Assembly (NCBI GenBank): GCA_034670065.1
Contig: JAXMOG010000006.1
Coordinates: 1 to 64,000, forward strand
Direction of reading: 5' to 3'
DNA from: Mesobacterium_A sp034670065
Lineage (GTDB): Bacteria; Pseudomonadota; Alphaproteobacteria; Rhodobacterales; Rhodobacteraceae
Length of the DNA: 64,000 nucleotides
The translations under genes were made by a program, and so were the position numbers. Every line of letters begins with the position of its first letter. Position 1 is the first letter of the stretch. Below the pieces are notes generated by a model, which saw nothing but the letters and a program-made list of their open reading frames with translations, did no database searches and was not told the origin of the DNA. Below are positions 25,168 through 34,450 of this stretch, one piece after another.

Positions 25168-25838
25168 GGGTGTCTTACCCCCTGTCGGTTGCTCTGCAAA
25201 AGCGCCAGTCCAACGAAAATGAACCAGACAATGGCACCCAAGCCAAACATCGCGCCTGCGACATCGCCAAACACAGGTACAAGCGTGATCAGGCCGCTTG
25301 CTCCGCTGATCACACCCAATCCCACGGTAAGTTTGCTCAGGCTGTGTCCGGCAAATCCGGCGATGCTGACCAAAACTATCCAGACACCGCCTGCAATTTC
25401 ATTGCCACCGCCCAGACCAAGCTCAACTGAATGGAGGGTTTCCCAAAGTTGAATGGCGCGATCAGGGGCCGTTGCAGACAGATGCGCCACGCGTTCAACA
25501 GCCACATTGCCGATCATTCCCGCACCCAAGACAAGCGCGGCCCAAATCCCGCCAAGAGCACGTACCAAGGCGGCCCATGCCGGCGCGCGAGCTTTCTGCC
25601 AGTCATGCAAGGCAACAACCAGCACTGCCAAGGCCAAGGCATTTACGATGTAGATGACCGAGTTCCACAAGATCAGCAGGCTGGGGTTGGCATCAATGAA
25701 GGCCACAACTGCACTGGCATCAATGTCAGCGGTTCCATAGCCTAAAGGGGCCAAGATAGTGACCAAAAAGGCGAAGCCGAACAGGTATGTGGCGGCGCAG
25801 ATGAGGCTGGCAATGCCTCCGATGGTATGCAGATTCAT
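25164..25838 (-). CDS. Integral membrane protein of unknown function
   Basis: About 224 residues with six hydrophobic segments, among them LICAATYLFGFAFLVTILAP, LLILWNSVIYIVNALALAVL, WAALVLGAGMIGNVAV and the final GAIVWFIFVGLALL. It resembles DUF4386-like membrane proteins in general layout, but I do not assign it. ATG 25838 is preferred over a TTG 30 bases upstream. Its stop overlaps the start of the serine hydrolase gene. Confidence 0.65.
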   Translation of the reverse strand: MNLHTIGGIASLICAATYLFGFAFLVTILAPLGYGTADIDASAVVAFIDANPSLLILWNSVIYIVNALALAVLVVALHDWQKARAPAWAALVRALGGIWAALVLGAGMIGNVAVERVAHLSATAPDRAIQLWETLHSVELGLGGGNEIAGGVWIVLVSIAGFAGHSLSKLTVGLGVISGASGLITLVPVFGDVAGAMFGLGAIVWFIFVGLALLQSNRQGVRHP

Positions 25839-25874
25839 TTTGTTGTCCGTTTTTTTGACCAGTGTCAAAGGCCG

Positions 25875-26723
25875 TTACCCTTTGGTGGCAGCCGACTTCA
25901 GATGATCGGCCAAATGGTGCGTACCGTGGGGGGGCGCGGTCATGTTCATGGCAATGGCGTTCAGGAAAAACTGCGCTGGGCCCGCAATGCGGCGAGGGGC
26001 GATACGTGGCAGAACCCGGATGATGATCCGCCGCAAAAGATCGGGTAAATGTGTGATGCGCGCGGGTTTGTCCAACAGGTCAAAGCACAGGTTTGCCAGA
26101 TCATCATGGGTAAACGTATCGGGCCCGCCGACTTCGCACCAAGGCTCTTGGCGGGAGATCGCGTCAAACGTCGCTGCGGCCAAATCTGCTCCGTGGATGG
26201 GGTTGATCCTTTGCAACCCGGTGCCAAACAGCCAAACTCGGCCAGCTTTTGCCATGGTCAAGAAATCAGCCATGTCCGAGAAATATCCAGTGGGCGCTAT
26301 AACCGTAGATTTGACCGGCGCGAGTTGCAGTTTGCGTACAAAGGCACTTTTGGCGGCGACCAAGGGTACGTTTTCCATACGATCCGCATTCAGAACGTGC
26401 ACAAATGCGAAATGGGCAACATTGCTGCGCTGGGCTTCTTCCAACAGGTTAACATTGGCCTGATAGTCGACATCCCAATAGCCAACACCGTCTGCCTGCC
26501 GTGTGATGCCAAGTGCGGACACAACCAGATCAATGTCGGACATAATGCCAGTCAACGATTCGGGCCAGGTTGCCTCTGCTTCAATCAGCACGTCCGCTTG
26601 AAGGTCGGTCGCTGTACTTTTCCTGCGAACCAACGCCGTGACATGCCAGCCGCGATTCCGGTATTCCGCGCATAGATACCGACCAAGGTAACCGGTCGCA
26701 CCTGCTACAAAAACACGTTTCAT
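25875..26723 (-). CDS. NAD(P)-binding epimerase/NmrA-like protein
   Basis: A 282-residue atypical short-chain dehydrogenase. The dinucleotide loop is VFVAGATGYLGRYL (residues 4-17), followed by HVTALVRR, DIDLVVSALG and VHVLNADRM; the classical YxxxK is missing, replaced by a VAAKSAF stretch, as in NmrA and complex-I-associated NDUFA9-like proteins. A possible membrane-associated C-terminal region (RRIIIRVLPRIAPRRIAG) follows. AAAGGA precedes the ATG. It heads the operon running to 23123. Confidence 0.8.
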   Translation of the reverse strand: MKRVFVAGATGYLGRYLCAEYRNRGWHVTALVRRKSTATDLQADVLIEAEATWPESLTGIMSDIDLVVSALGITRQADGVGYWDVDYQANVNLLEEAQRSNVAHFAFVHVLNADRMENVPLVAAKSAFVRKLQLAPVKSTVIAPTGYFSDMADFLTMAKAGRVWLFGTGLQRINPIHGADLAAATFDAISRQEPWCEVGGPDTFTHDDLANLCFDLLDKPARITHLPDLLRRIIIRVLPRIAPRRIAGPAQFFLNAIAMNMTAPPHGTHHLADHLKSAATKG

Positions 26724-26955
26724 TTTGCTGTCCTTTCAGGGCCCTGAGCTGCCATGGGATCAATTGCAAAAAGGGCAATCTGGCCGCGCCTGCGTCGGGC
26801 GGGAAATGGTTCACGCATGCCAATGTCGGCCCTCAGAGTATCCGATGAGTTGTGTTCTGAGGGCAGCTTTGCATATGCCGCCCCCGTAAGAAGCTCGCGA
26901 AGCGCCTGATGGCGGCACGCCCGAGTTCCGGTTCTGTTTGTCATCTGCTGAGCTT

Positions 26956-27315
26956 TCATCCGACAACACGGTGGCCGCGTCCGCGCAGGCATTCGATGAC
27001 AATCGCTTGGCGTTGCTCATTGGCGTTGACCGCCCCAGCCGCGCCGCCAGCAAGTGCACCAACAATGGCGCCTTCCAGCGCGTTTCCTTCATCATCGACT
27101 TCGCCCAAAACGGCCCCAGCGCCCGCGCCCAAAGCCGCCGCGCCAATTGTCTCTTGGTCGAATTGTTTTTGATTTCTGGCCAAGTTTTGGCAAGCGGCCA
27201 GATCAGCCCGGTAGGCTGGGGTCTGTGGTCCGTCCAAAATGGGCGTGTAGTTTGCACCGCTGTTTGCACAAGCAGCGGCGACAAGAACTACGGGAAGTGT
27301 CATCAGGTATTTCAT
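26956..27315 (-). CDS. Glycine-zipper lipoprotein
   Basis: A 119-residue lipoprotein. The lipobox VAAAC places the lipidated cysteine at residue 16. After a polar region comes a glycine-zipper hairpin, GAAALGAGAGAVLGEVDDEG and AIVGALAGGAAGAVNANEQR, and a final CLRGRGHRV motif. Such 17-kDa-antigen/YmgG-like proteins insert in or lie on the outer membrane; the precise role is unknown. It is separate from the hydrolase operon (a 232-base gap without recognisable genes downstream). Confidence 0.8.
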   Translation of the reverse strand: MKYLMTLPVVLVAAACANSGANYTPILDGPQTPAYRADLAACQNLARNQKQFDQETIGAAALGAGAGAVLGEVDDEGNALEGAIVGALAGGAAGAVNANEQRQAIVIECLRGRGHRVVG

Positions 27316-27561
27316 CTTTGGGGTCCATTTCTACAGTTTCAAAGGACTGCCGCGCATCATGTACGGGGCCGGTCCGTCGGTGTGTGAAATGGATAAGACA
27401 AGGGCTGGCTGTCCTGCGACCGGACAGGCTGGCCAGAACGTTCGAACAAGCTGGCTCGAACGGTTTGCGAATTTAATGCATATTTTTCAGTTGGTTAAAT
27501 TAGGGGTGTTGCCGTGCTGAAAACCCGCCGACAGCTTGGCTGAACCAACCGCCCATACCGA

Positions 27562-28824
27562 TTATGGTCGATGGATACGGCGCCATTCGGTTGGTGTTTG
27601 GTCGGTCATCTTTTTGAAACTGGTGTTGAACGTGGATTTCGCGTTGAAGCCGACCATTTCGCTGATTTCGATGATGGTTTGGTCTGTTTGAATCAGCAGT
27701 TCGCAGGCATCGCGGATACGACATTGGTTGACGTAGTCATAAAACGACATCCCCAGTTTGGTGTTCAGAACCTCTGACAAATGAATCGAAGGGATAGCGA
27801 TTTCCGCTGCGAGGCCTCGCAAGTTCAGAGCGTGATTTCGCCACAACTGCCCATCTGCCATTTTGCGTTCCAGACGTGCGGCGTACCGGTCAATATCCTG
27901 TGCTTGCAGACCTGATCGGGCATACCGCTTGTCTTTCTCAGGCAGGGGCGCAGGTTGATCCGGCTCTGGTTGCTCATGTTTGATGATTTCTTCAGACCAG
28001 CGCGGCAAAGGCGGGGACGCGCGTAAAGCAAAAATGCCAAAGGCCCCAGCAAGCACAACGTCATAAAGTAGGGATGTCACGCCATCACGGATGGACGATA
28101 GGCCCAACAGCATTCTGATCTCATCAAAGATGACGAATAAAGCGAGGATAAAGATTGTGGCGACCAACCCATCTAACCATCGCAGGGTCTTACCTTCGAG
28201 GTCTGAGAAGACGTCGCGGATATTGCGTTTATGCGCGATCAGTCGCCGGACACAGAGGTAGCCGTAGGTGCACAATATCAGAATCCACAAAACCCAGAAT
28301 GCGTTGTCGCCAATGTCGATGAGCCGCTGATAGGTTTCCGAAACAGCGCCTTCCACCATTCCGCGACGCACATCGCCAGGCAAGATCAAATTGGGGGACA
28401 GGCAAAGAAGCCCCGCGATGAAGGGCAGTAAATGAATCAGATCGCGCTTGCTTAAATGCGGGTTAGAACTGGTCAGGGCCCGAACATAAAAATAGAGCGA
28501 CACCAAAAAGCCCGGAATCAAAACATCATTCCATCGGAAAAAGGCGTTTGGCGCCGAAAACACGCTGGAGTAGGCAAAGGAGTTTAAAGCATCTGAGGAA
28601 TTGACAGCGAAGAACGCCACCATGGCCCAAATGTGCATTTTAGGGCCTGTGGTATCTCGCAATCGTAGGGCAAGCCCCAATAGGACGAACAAAGAGATCG
28701 CCAACGCTGCGGCTACGCCTAAGTGTTCCCAATACAAGCTCTCATTGATCGGCAACAATGATCCGTCTCTCCTTGCGGCGTTGTATGTGCTGGTGTTCAG
28801 ATTTTGACAGAATTCCTTGGCCAT
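27562..28824 (-). CDS. Membrane-anchored AraC-family regulator
   Basis: A 420-residue protein with a seven-helix membrane part (about residues 33-270; for example LGVAAALAISLFVLLGLAL and AFWVLWILILCTYGYLCV) and a C-terminal AraC/XylS DNA-binding domain. The domain has LRGLAAEIAIPSIHLSEVLN as first helix-turn-helix and IIEISEMVGFNAKSTFNTSF as second, followed by TPTEWRR. This architecture senses a membrane or external signal and acts directly on DNA. It lies upstream of the glycine-zipper lipoprotein on the same strand. Confidence 0.88.
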   Translation of the reverse strand: MAKEFCQNLNTSTYNAARRDGSLLPINESLYWEHLGVAAALAISLFVLLGLALRLRDTTGPKMHIWAMVAFFAVNSSDALNSFAYSSVFSAPNAFFRWNDVLIPGFLVSLYFYVRALTSSNPHLSKRDLIHLLPFIAGLLCLSPNLILPGDVRRGMVEGAVSETYQRLIDIGDNAFWVLWILILCTYGYLCVRRLIAHKRNIRDVFSDLEGKTLRWLDGLVATIFILALFVIFDEIRMLLGLSSIRDGVTSLLYDVVLAGAFGIFALRASPPLPRWSEEIIKHEQPEPDQPAPLPEKDKRYARSGLQAQDIDRYAARLERKMADGQLWRNHALNLRGLAAEIAIPSIHLSEVLNTKLGMSFYDYVNQCRIRDACELLIQTDQTIIEISEMVGFNAKSTFNTSFKKMTDQTPTEWRRIHRP

Positions 28825-28903
28825 TTATTCTTTGAGATGACCAAGGGGGCAACCTAAGACTTGTAAAATCTGTTCGGCTAAGTCCAGCTACTGCTGAACA
28901 GAC

Positions 28904-29830
28904 TTAGGGCCAATCTGCATAGCCGCCGACTTTCACGTGTTGGTTAGAGCCGTCTTGCTGTCTGCTGGCTTTGCGGAATGCGCCGGGTGGAAGGCCGGTC
29001 TCGGTCTTAAAAAACGCGCTGAATTGCGATGTGCTGCGAAAGCCGAGATAATCGGCAATTTGATCAAGGGTTTGATGCGAACGTTGCAACAGCGCTTGCG
29101 CTTCAAATGTCAGACGGTCGCGGATCAGGCGTTGTGGCGGTGTGCCAAGGGTGCGCGTGCAGATGTCGTGCAGGCGGTCTGGCGATACGCCCAGCTCTGC
29201 CGCAAATCTTTGAACAGGCCATCTTTCACGCAGATGCGCTTCGACCAGATGGCGGAACCTCTCAAGAGTCAGGTTTGCTTCCTTGTAACTGCCATCTTTG
29301 ATCATTTCGTTCACGCCGGCCCGCCAAAGCGAGACCAGCATGATCCTGACCTGCGCCTCGATGACAGTTTCCATGCCGGTTTGCGCGGCGTCCAGTTCCT
29401 TGAAAATTGCGGCGAAACAGGCGGTCAGGGTTTGTTCGATGTCCTCCTTTCCAGCCAGATTTAATGTGAATTCTCTAGCGGACATCAGGCGCAATGTGGC
29501 GGCCTCGGGTTTGTGGCCAATCGCATTGGTCAACGTGGAATCGCCAAGGGTCATAATCATCCCGTTGCTTCCCGCCTTAGCCTTTATCCGCGTCTCTGCA
29601 TCTTTGGGGCCCCAAGTGATAGCTGGGCCCACAATACTGTCCTCGCTGCTTGGCCTCTGGCGCAAAAGGCTACCTGAAAGAACCATGATGCATTGGGATG
29701 TTCGCCCGGCAAAATCCACCAACCCGCCGAGGTAGCGATCATTAAGCCCGCTCCGAAAGACATCGGCGTGCACGTTCGTTTGATGTGTTGAGGCGGTGTG
29801 TATTCCGCTAAGTTCAATCGGCATTCCCAA
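28904..29830 (-). CDS. AraC-family transcriptional regulator of the aldehyde/Liv operon
   Basis: A 308-residue regulator. The N-terminal ligand domain (about residues 1-180) shows no clear cupin motif. The C-terminal DNA-binding domain has WPVQRFAAELGVSPDRLHDI and TLDQIADYLGFRSTSQFSAF followed by TGLPPGAFRK, the AraC consensus. It is divergent from the aldehyde dehydrogenase gene at 29928, with 97 bases between, so it probably activates the catabolic operon 29928-40161 in response to a substrate. A second in-frame ATG lies two codons downstream (29824). Confidence 0.88.
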   Translation of the reverse strand: MGMPIELSGIHTASTHQTNVHADVFRSGLNDRYLGGLVDFAGRTSQCIMVLSGSLLRQRPSSEDSIVGPAITWGPKDAETRIKAKAGSNGMIMTLGDSTLTNAIGHKPEAATLRLMSAREFTLNLAGKEDIEQTLTACFAAIFKELDAAQTGMETVIEAQVRIMLVSLWRAGVNEMIKDGSYKEANLTLERFRHLVEAHLRERWPVQRFAAELGVSPDRLHDICTRTLGTPPQRLIRDRLTFEAQALLQRSHQTLDQIADYLGFRSTSQFSAFFKTETGLPPGAFRKASRQQDGSNQHVKVGGYADWP

Positions 29831-29927
29831 ATATTGACATTATAAACCCAGATATCAATATTTTTTGAACCTTTGTTTCGTCTACCGTGGCAGTCTGGTC
29901 TGATTAAAGGGCCGTCTACGGAGGCTA

Positions 29928-31340
29928 ATGGAGGTTTGCCCACGTATGACTTGGGGGAGAGATCACCTGTTGCTTGCAACCTCTGGGAATGGAGAGGTTG
30001 AGACGGCATTGGCTGTGGAAACAGCTGTGAACGCTGGCGCGTCCGCCTTTGCCGTTTGGTCAAGCTGGTCTGCCGAAAAGCGTGGGCAGGTATTGCGCAA
30101 CATGGCTGCGGCTCTTGATGATGATCGCAAAGAGCTTTGTGACCTGGCGTCCGACGAGGTGGGCGCGTCGCGGTCTTGGACCAACTTCAACATTGATCTG
30201 GGTATAGAGACACTTGTGTATATCGCCAGCCTCGCCTCGTCATTTGAAGACAAGGTTGTGACTGACAGCCGTACTGGCAAAAGGTCCATAGTCCGACGGC
30301 AAGCCGCTGGTGTGGTGCTGGGTATGGTGCCTTGGAATGCGCCCATTACTCTGGGCGTTCGTGCCGTCGCTGCGGCATTGATGTGCGGCAATACCGTTGT
30401 GATGAAAGGGTCTGATCAGTGCCCGAGAACCCATCAGAAACTGGTGGAAACCTTGAACACTGCGGGATTGCCGGATGGTGTTCTGACCTGTGTTGTCAGC
30501 ACTGCCGAAAACGCCCACGACACAATGGCGCAGTTGATTGCGCATCCCTGTATTCGCAAAATTAACTTCACGGGGTCCACGCGTGTGGGCAAGGCCGTTG
30601 CGATGGAGGCGGCACGCCATCTGAAGCCTGTATTGCTTGAATTGTCTGGCAAGGCCCCGTTGATCGTTCTGGAAGACGCCGATCTGGATGCCGCTGTGGA
30701 GGCCGCGTGTTTTGGTGCGTTCTTCAATCAGGGCCAGATTTGCATGTCCACGGATTGGATCATCGTCGTCAAATCGGTGGCAGATGAATTCGTTTCCAAA
30801 TTGCAGGAACGTACCGGCCAGATCAGGGCGGCTGATCCGATGGTTGAGGCGGTCGAATTGGGACGCATGATTTCTGGCGATGCTGCACAAAGGGTCAATG
30901 GATTGATCGAGGATGCAGTATCCAAGGGCGCGCGGCTTCTGGTGGGTGGTCAGATCGAGGGCAGCGTGATGCAACCGGCACTGCTGGATGGCGTTGCTGC
31001 AAATATGCGGATCTACCGCGAAGAAACGTTTGGGCCACTGGCCAGCATCATGCGCGTGCATGACGCCGAAGAGGCGATTTCGATCGCGAACGATTCCGAA
31101 TTTGGTCTGAACGCAGCGGTTTTCAGCAAGGACATCGAGCGCGCGCATGCCACTGCTGACCGGTTGGAATACGGCGTGGTTCAGATCAACGGTCCAACAG
31201 TACACGACGATCCCACCATGCCATTCGGAGGCATGAAGCAAAGCGGGTATGGGCGCTTTGGAGGTGAGCACGTCATCAATGAATTTACGGAGCTGAGGTG
31301 GATAGCAACCCATCAAGAGGGGCACACGCCGACGCTCTAA
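29928..31340 (+). CDS. NAD(P)-dependent aldehyde dehydrogenase (aromatic type)
   Basis: A 470-residue aldehyde dehydrogenase. The active-site cysteine is Cys272 in FNQGQICMST and the general base Glu238 in LELSGKAPLIVLED. The NAD-binding FTGSTRVGKAV and the late EETFGPLAS and FGGMKQSGYGRFG motifs are present. The LELSGKAP and QGQICMST variants resemble the salicylaldehyde/vanillin dehydrogenase branch. It oxidises an aldehyde to its acid. It heads an operon in which the Liv transporter follows 52 bases later. Start choice between 29928 and 29946 is open: both have GGAGG upstream. Confidence 0.88.
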   Translation: MEVCPRMTWGRDHLLLATSGNGEVETALAVETAVNAGASAFAVWSSWSAEKRGQVLRNMAAALDDDRKELCDLASDEVGASRSWTNFNIDLGIETLVYIASLASSFEDKVVTDSRTGKRSIVRRQAAGVVLGMVPWNAPITLGVRAVAAALMCGNTVVMKGSDQCPRTHQKLVETLNTAGLPDGVLTCVVSTAENAHDTMAQLIAHPCIRKINFTGSTRVGKAVAMEAARHLKPVLLELSGKAPLIVLEDADLDAAVEAACFGAFFNQGQICMSTDWIIVVKSVADEFVSKLQERTGQIRAADPMVEAVELGRMISGDAAQRVNGLIEDAVSKGARLLVGGQIEGSVMQPALLDGVAANMRIYREETFGPLASIMRVHDAEEAISIANDSEFGLNAAVFSKDIERAHATADRLEYGVVQINGPTVHDDPTMPFGGMKQSGYGRFGGEHVINEFTELRWIATHQEGHTPTL

Positions 31341-31392
31341 ATCAAGACGGGCAATCGCCCAAATAAGACGAATTGCAAATGGAGGATACGCA

Positions 31393-32592
31393 ATGAATCG
31401 CAGACCATTTTTGAAGCTTGTCAGTGCTTTGACAATCGCGAGCGCCTTGGCTGCAAATGCTGCCAGCGCTGAAAACATCCGCATCGGCGCTGTTGCGCCA
31501 AAAACCGGCCCGTTGGCTGGTGGCGCTGCGGTTACACAGTGGCCATCGATCAAACTGTGGGTCAATCAAATCAACGAGGCCGGTGGCCTGATGGTTGACG
31601 GCGAAAAGATGATGATCGACCTGATCGAATATGATGATCAGACCAACCCCGGCGAGACCATCAAGGCGGTTCAGCGTCTGGCAACGCAAGATGACGCGCA
31701 CTTTATCATCGCGCCTTACGGCACCGGTTTGAACCTTGCTGCAGCCCCACTGTTTGATCGCTACGGCTATCCACAGATTGCGGTGTCTGCCATCACAGAT
31801 CAGCAGGCGGACCTTTCCAAAAAGTTCCCCAACATGTTCTTCACTCTGGGCACCACAACGGCATTGGCCGCAGATGTGGTGAAAGTGCTGAGCGAAATGC
31901 GCGAAGCTGGTCAGATGGGCGACAAGGTCGCTATGGTCAACGTGGCCGACGCCTTTGGCATCGAATTGGCAACCGCAGCCAAGCCGCTGTTTGAAGACGC
32001 TGGTTTCAATATCGTCTATGAAACCTCCTACCCACTTGGCACGCAGGATTTGTCGCCGGTCATCAAAGGGGCCGCAGCGGCAGAGCCGGATGCGTTTATT
32101 GCGTGGTCGTATCCACCTGACACCTTTGGGTTGACCGAACAGGCCATGATCGAAGACCTGGACGTCAAGGCGTTCTACACGGCTGTGGCGACACCGTTCC
32201 CAGGATATGGCGCACGTTTTGGGGCCGCTGCAGAGGGCGTATTGGGGGCCGGCGGTGTGAACCCAGAAAGCCCAGCTTTCAAGGAATATGCCGCGGCACA
32301 TGAGGCGGTAACTGAGGCCAAGCCTGACTATTGGGCTTCTGCAACAACCTATGCGTCGTTGCAAATTTTGGCGCAATCAATCGAGGCCGTTGGCCTGGAT
32401 CGGGCTGAGGTCACAGCGCATCTCAAGGCGTCAACATTCGATACGATTCTTGGCCCTATCAGCTTTGATGAAAACAACTCGAATGCTGATTTCTGGACTG
32501 TCGGACAGTGGCAGGGCGGCGTGTTCAAAGGCGTCGCGTCGCGCGGCCGTGACGGCACTGTGCCTGTCATTCTGAAAGACGGTTGGAAGTAA
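31393..32592 (+). CDS. Liv-type ABC transporter substrate-binding protein
   Basis: A 399-residue type I periplasmic binding protein (Peripla_BP_6). The leader NRRPFLKLVSALTIASALAA has a twin arginine followed by xFLK, so export may be by Tat. The mature start IRIGAVAPKTGPLAGGAAV, DLIEYDDQTNPGETIKAVQR and the late TILGPISFDENNSN match LivJ/amide-binding relatives. It binds an amino acid, amide or aromatic acid and delivers it to the LivHM channel. GGAGG precedes the start. A nine-base-pair hairpin stands eight bases after the stop. Confidence 0.9.
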   Translation: MNRRPFLKLVSALTIASALAANAASAENIRIGAVAPKTGPLAGGAAVTQWPSIKLWVNQINEAGGLMVDGEKMMIDLIEYDDQTNPGETIKAVQRLATQDDAHFIIAPYGTGLNLAAAPLFDRYGYPQIAVSAITDQQADLSKKFPNMFFTLGTTTALAADVVKVLSEMREAGQMGDKVAMVNVADAFGIELATAAKPLFEDAGFNIVYETSYPLGTQDLSPVIKGAAAAEPDAFIAWSYPPDTFGLTEQAMIEDLDVKAFYTAVATPFPGYGARFGAAAEGVLGAGGVNPESPAFKEYAAAHEAVTEAKPDYWASATTYASLQILAQSIEAVGLDRAEVTAHLKASTFDTILGPISFDENNSNADFWTVGQWQGGVFKGVASRGRDGTVPVILKDGWK

Positions 32593-32600
32593 CTTCGAAC

Positions 32601-32623
32601 GGGGCGGCGGCAAACGCCGCCCC
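32601..32623 (+). terminator. Hairpin after Liv binding-protein gene
   Basis: GGGGCGGCG (32601-32609) and CGCCGCCCC (32615-32623) form a perfect nine-base-pair stem around GCAAA. No U tract follows. Its position between the binding-protein and permease genes is typical of elements that protect the upstream message or thin out transcription of the membrane subunits. Confidence 0.75.
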
Positions 32624-32650
32624 GCATCGACCGACAAAGGAAGCATCCCC

Positions 32651-33517
32651 TTGGACATTCTTATCACCGGTATTTTGTTAGGCGGCACCTACGCGCTGAT
32701 CGCGATGGGCCTGAACCTGCAATATGGTGTGGCGCGGATCATGAACCTGGCCAATGGTGAGATTTTGGTGGCAGGCGGATATTTTGCCTTCATCGCATAC
32801 ACGTCCACACAGCTGAGCCCGATACTGACGATATTCTTGGTGGCGCCCCTGGCTTTTGTTCTGAACTGGCTGATCTACCGGCTGATGCTGCAGCCCTTGG
32901 TGAACCGCGCCAAGAACCGCGGCCAGCTGGAGACGGATAGCATCCTTGCCACCTTTGGCCTGTCATTCATTGGCGTTGGCCTGATGCTAAGCTTCTTTGG
33001 TGGCGACTATTTTTCTTACAGCTTCATGGCTGTTCCCGTTGAATTGCTGGGCAACACATATGGCGCCAACCGCGTGCTGTCGTTTGTCATGGCGGTTCTG
33101 ATCTGTGGTGCATTGTACGTCTGGTTGAATCGTTCGCGTTCAGGATTGTCGATCCGGGCCATCGCAACGGCCCCCGCCTCTGCGCGTTTGGTGGGTATCG
33201 ATGTGAAGGAATTGTCCGCACTGGCCTTTGCCCTTGGGGGGGCGGTTACGGCCGTTGGGGGCGCGCTGATTTCAACATACCTGACGCTGGATGCCTCTAC
33301 TGGCGTGGTCTTTACGCTGAAGGCGCTGATCATCGTGATTATGGGCGGTGTCGGGGATGTGCGTGGCACTATCGTTGCGGCGCTCTTGTTGGGTGTGCTG
33401 GAAACGGTGGTTGCCAGTCTACTTGATCCGGGGCTGACGCTTGCGGCGGCCTATGTGATGTTTTTGGGTGTCTTGCTGTTCCGCCCTCAAGGCTTGTTCG
33501 GGAAGAAAGCCACATGA
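32651..33517 (+). CDS. Liv-type ABC transporter permease (LivH)
   Basis: A 288-residue polytopic protein with the LivH pattern: GGTYALIAMGLNLQYGVARI near the start, then MNLANGEILVAGGYFA and the cytoplasmic contact loop (RAIATAPASARLVGIDVKEL). Translation starts at TTG 32651 after AAAGGAAG. Its stop overlaps the next start (ATGA). It forms half of the membrane channel. Confidence 0.9.
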   Translation: MDILITGILLGGTYALIAMGLNLQYGVARIMNLANGEILVAGGYFAFIAYTSTQLSPILTIFLVAPLAFVLNWLIYRLMLQPLVNRAKNRGQLETDSILATFGLSFIGVGLMLSFFGGDYFSYSFMAVPVELLGNTYGANRVLSFVMAVLICGALYVWLNRSRSGLSIRAIATAPASARLVGIDVKELSALAFALGGAVTAVGGALISTYLTLDASTGVVFTLKALIIVIMGGVGDVRGTIVAALLLGVLETVVASLLDPGLTLAAAYVMFLGVLLFRPQGLFGKKAT

Positions 33518-34449
33518 AATTGACGGGAAGAGACATTCGCAACCTTGTCCTTGCGGCGGTCGCTTTCGCGATTTGCGCACTGCTGCCGCTGGGTGACAGC
33601 GGCTATTGGCTGGGGTTGGGGGTTACGGTGGCAATGTTCACCACCCTTGCCACATCATGGGCGCTGTTTTCCGGCCCGACCCATTACATCAGCTTGGCGA
33701 CCGCTGCTTTCTTTGGCGTGGGCACATATGTGACCGGGCTGGGGATCGAGCTGTTGCCGTTCTGGGCTTTGGTGGGGCTGGCTGGGGTCATTGGTGCTGT
33801 TCTGGCGGCGCTTGTTGGGCTTGCCACATTGCGTCTGTCCGGGGTGTATTTTGTGATCTTCACGCTTGGACTGGCAGAGCTTGTTCGACAGGTGATCACA
33901 TGGGTGCAGAACAATACCGGCCAGAAGGGGCTGTATGTTCTTACCGATCTGGACGAAGCCGGCATCTATTGGTGGCTGCTTGGTCTTGCGGCGGCGGTGT
34001 TCTTGATGGGCTGGCTGATTGGGCGATCCCGCCTTGGATTTGCCCTACGGATCATTGGCGATGATGAAACTGTCGCCGCCCATTCCGGCATCAACACCGC
34101 CCTTGCCAAAGTGATGTTGTTCATGGTGCCGGGGGCGGTCGCCGCGATGACGGGCGCCATTCTGGCACCGCGCTATGTCTATATTGAACCGTCGCTTGCC
34201 TTTGCGCCGATCTTGTCTTTCCAGGTGGTGATCATGGCTCTGCTGGGCGGTGCGTCGCGGCTATGGGGGCCATTGGTCGGGGTCATCCCGTTTACGTTTC
34301 TTTTGGAGACTGTGTCGTCCAATTTTCCCAACCAAACGACGCTGGTTATTGGCATCGCGTTCCTGGTGATCGTCTATTTCCTGCCCAATGGCTTTGTTGG
34401 GCTGTTGGACAAATTGCTGAACACTATCAAAGCAAGAGAGGGTGCGTAG
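33514..34449 (+). CDS. Liv-type ABC transporter permease (LivM)
   Basis: A 311-residue polytopic protein with LivM hallmarks: SLATAAFFGVGTYVTGLGIE, the GVYFVIFTLGLAELVRQVI strand and the coupling segment GFALRIIGDDETVAAHSGIN. Late in the protein is LLGGASRLWGPLVGVIPF. It pairs with LivH. Starts within the livH stop codon. The 3' end contains overlapping start options of the ATPase gene. Confidence 0.9.
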   Translation: MKLTGRDIRNLVLAAVAFAICALLPLGDSGYWLGLGVTVAMFTTLATSWALFSGPTHYISLATAAFFGVGTYVTGLGIELLPFWALVGLAGVIGAVLAALVGLATLRLSGVYFVIFTLGLAELVRQVITWVQNNTGQKGLYVLTDLDEAGIYWWLLGLAAAVFLMGWLIGRSRLGFALRIIGDDETVAAHSGINTALAKVMLFMVPGAVAAMTGAILAPRYVYIEPSLAFAPILSFQVVIMALLGGASRLWGPLVGVIPFTFLLETVSSNFPNQTTLVIGIAFLVIVYFLPNGFVGLLDKLLNTIKAREGA

Positions 34450-34450
34450 C

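Noticed and set aside
30240..32376. Minus-strand frames of 441 and 344 codons
   Set aside because: Antisense of the aldehyde dehydrogenase and Liv binding-protein genes, both supported by motifs.
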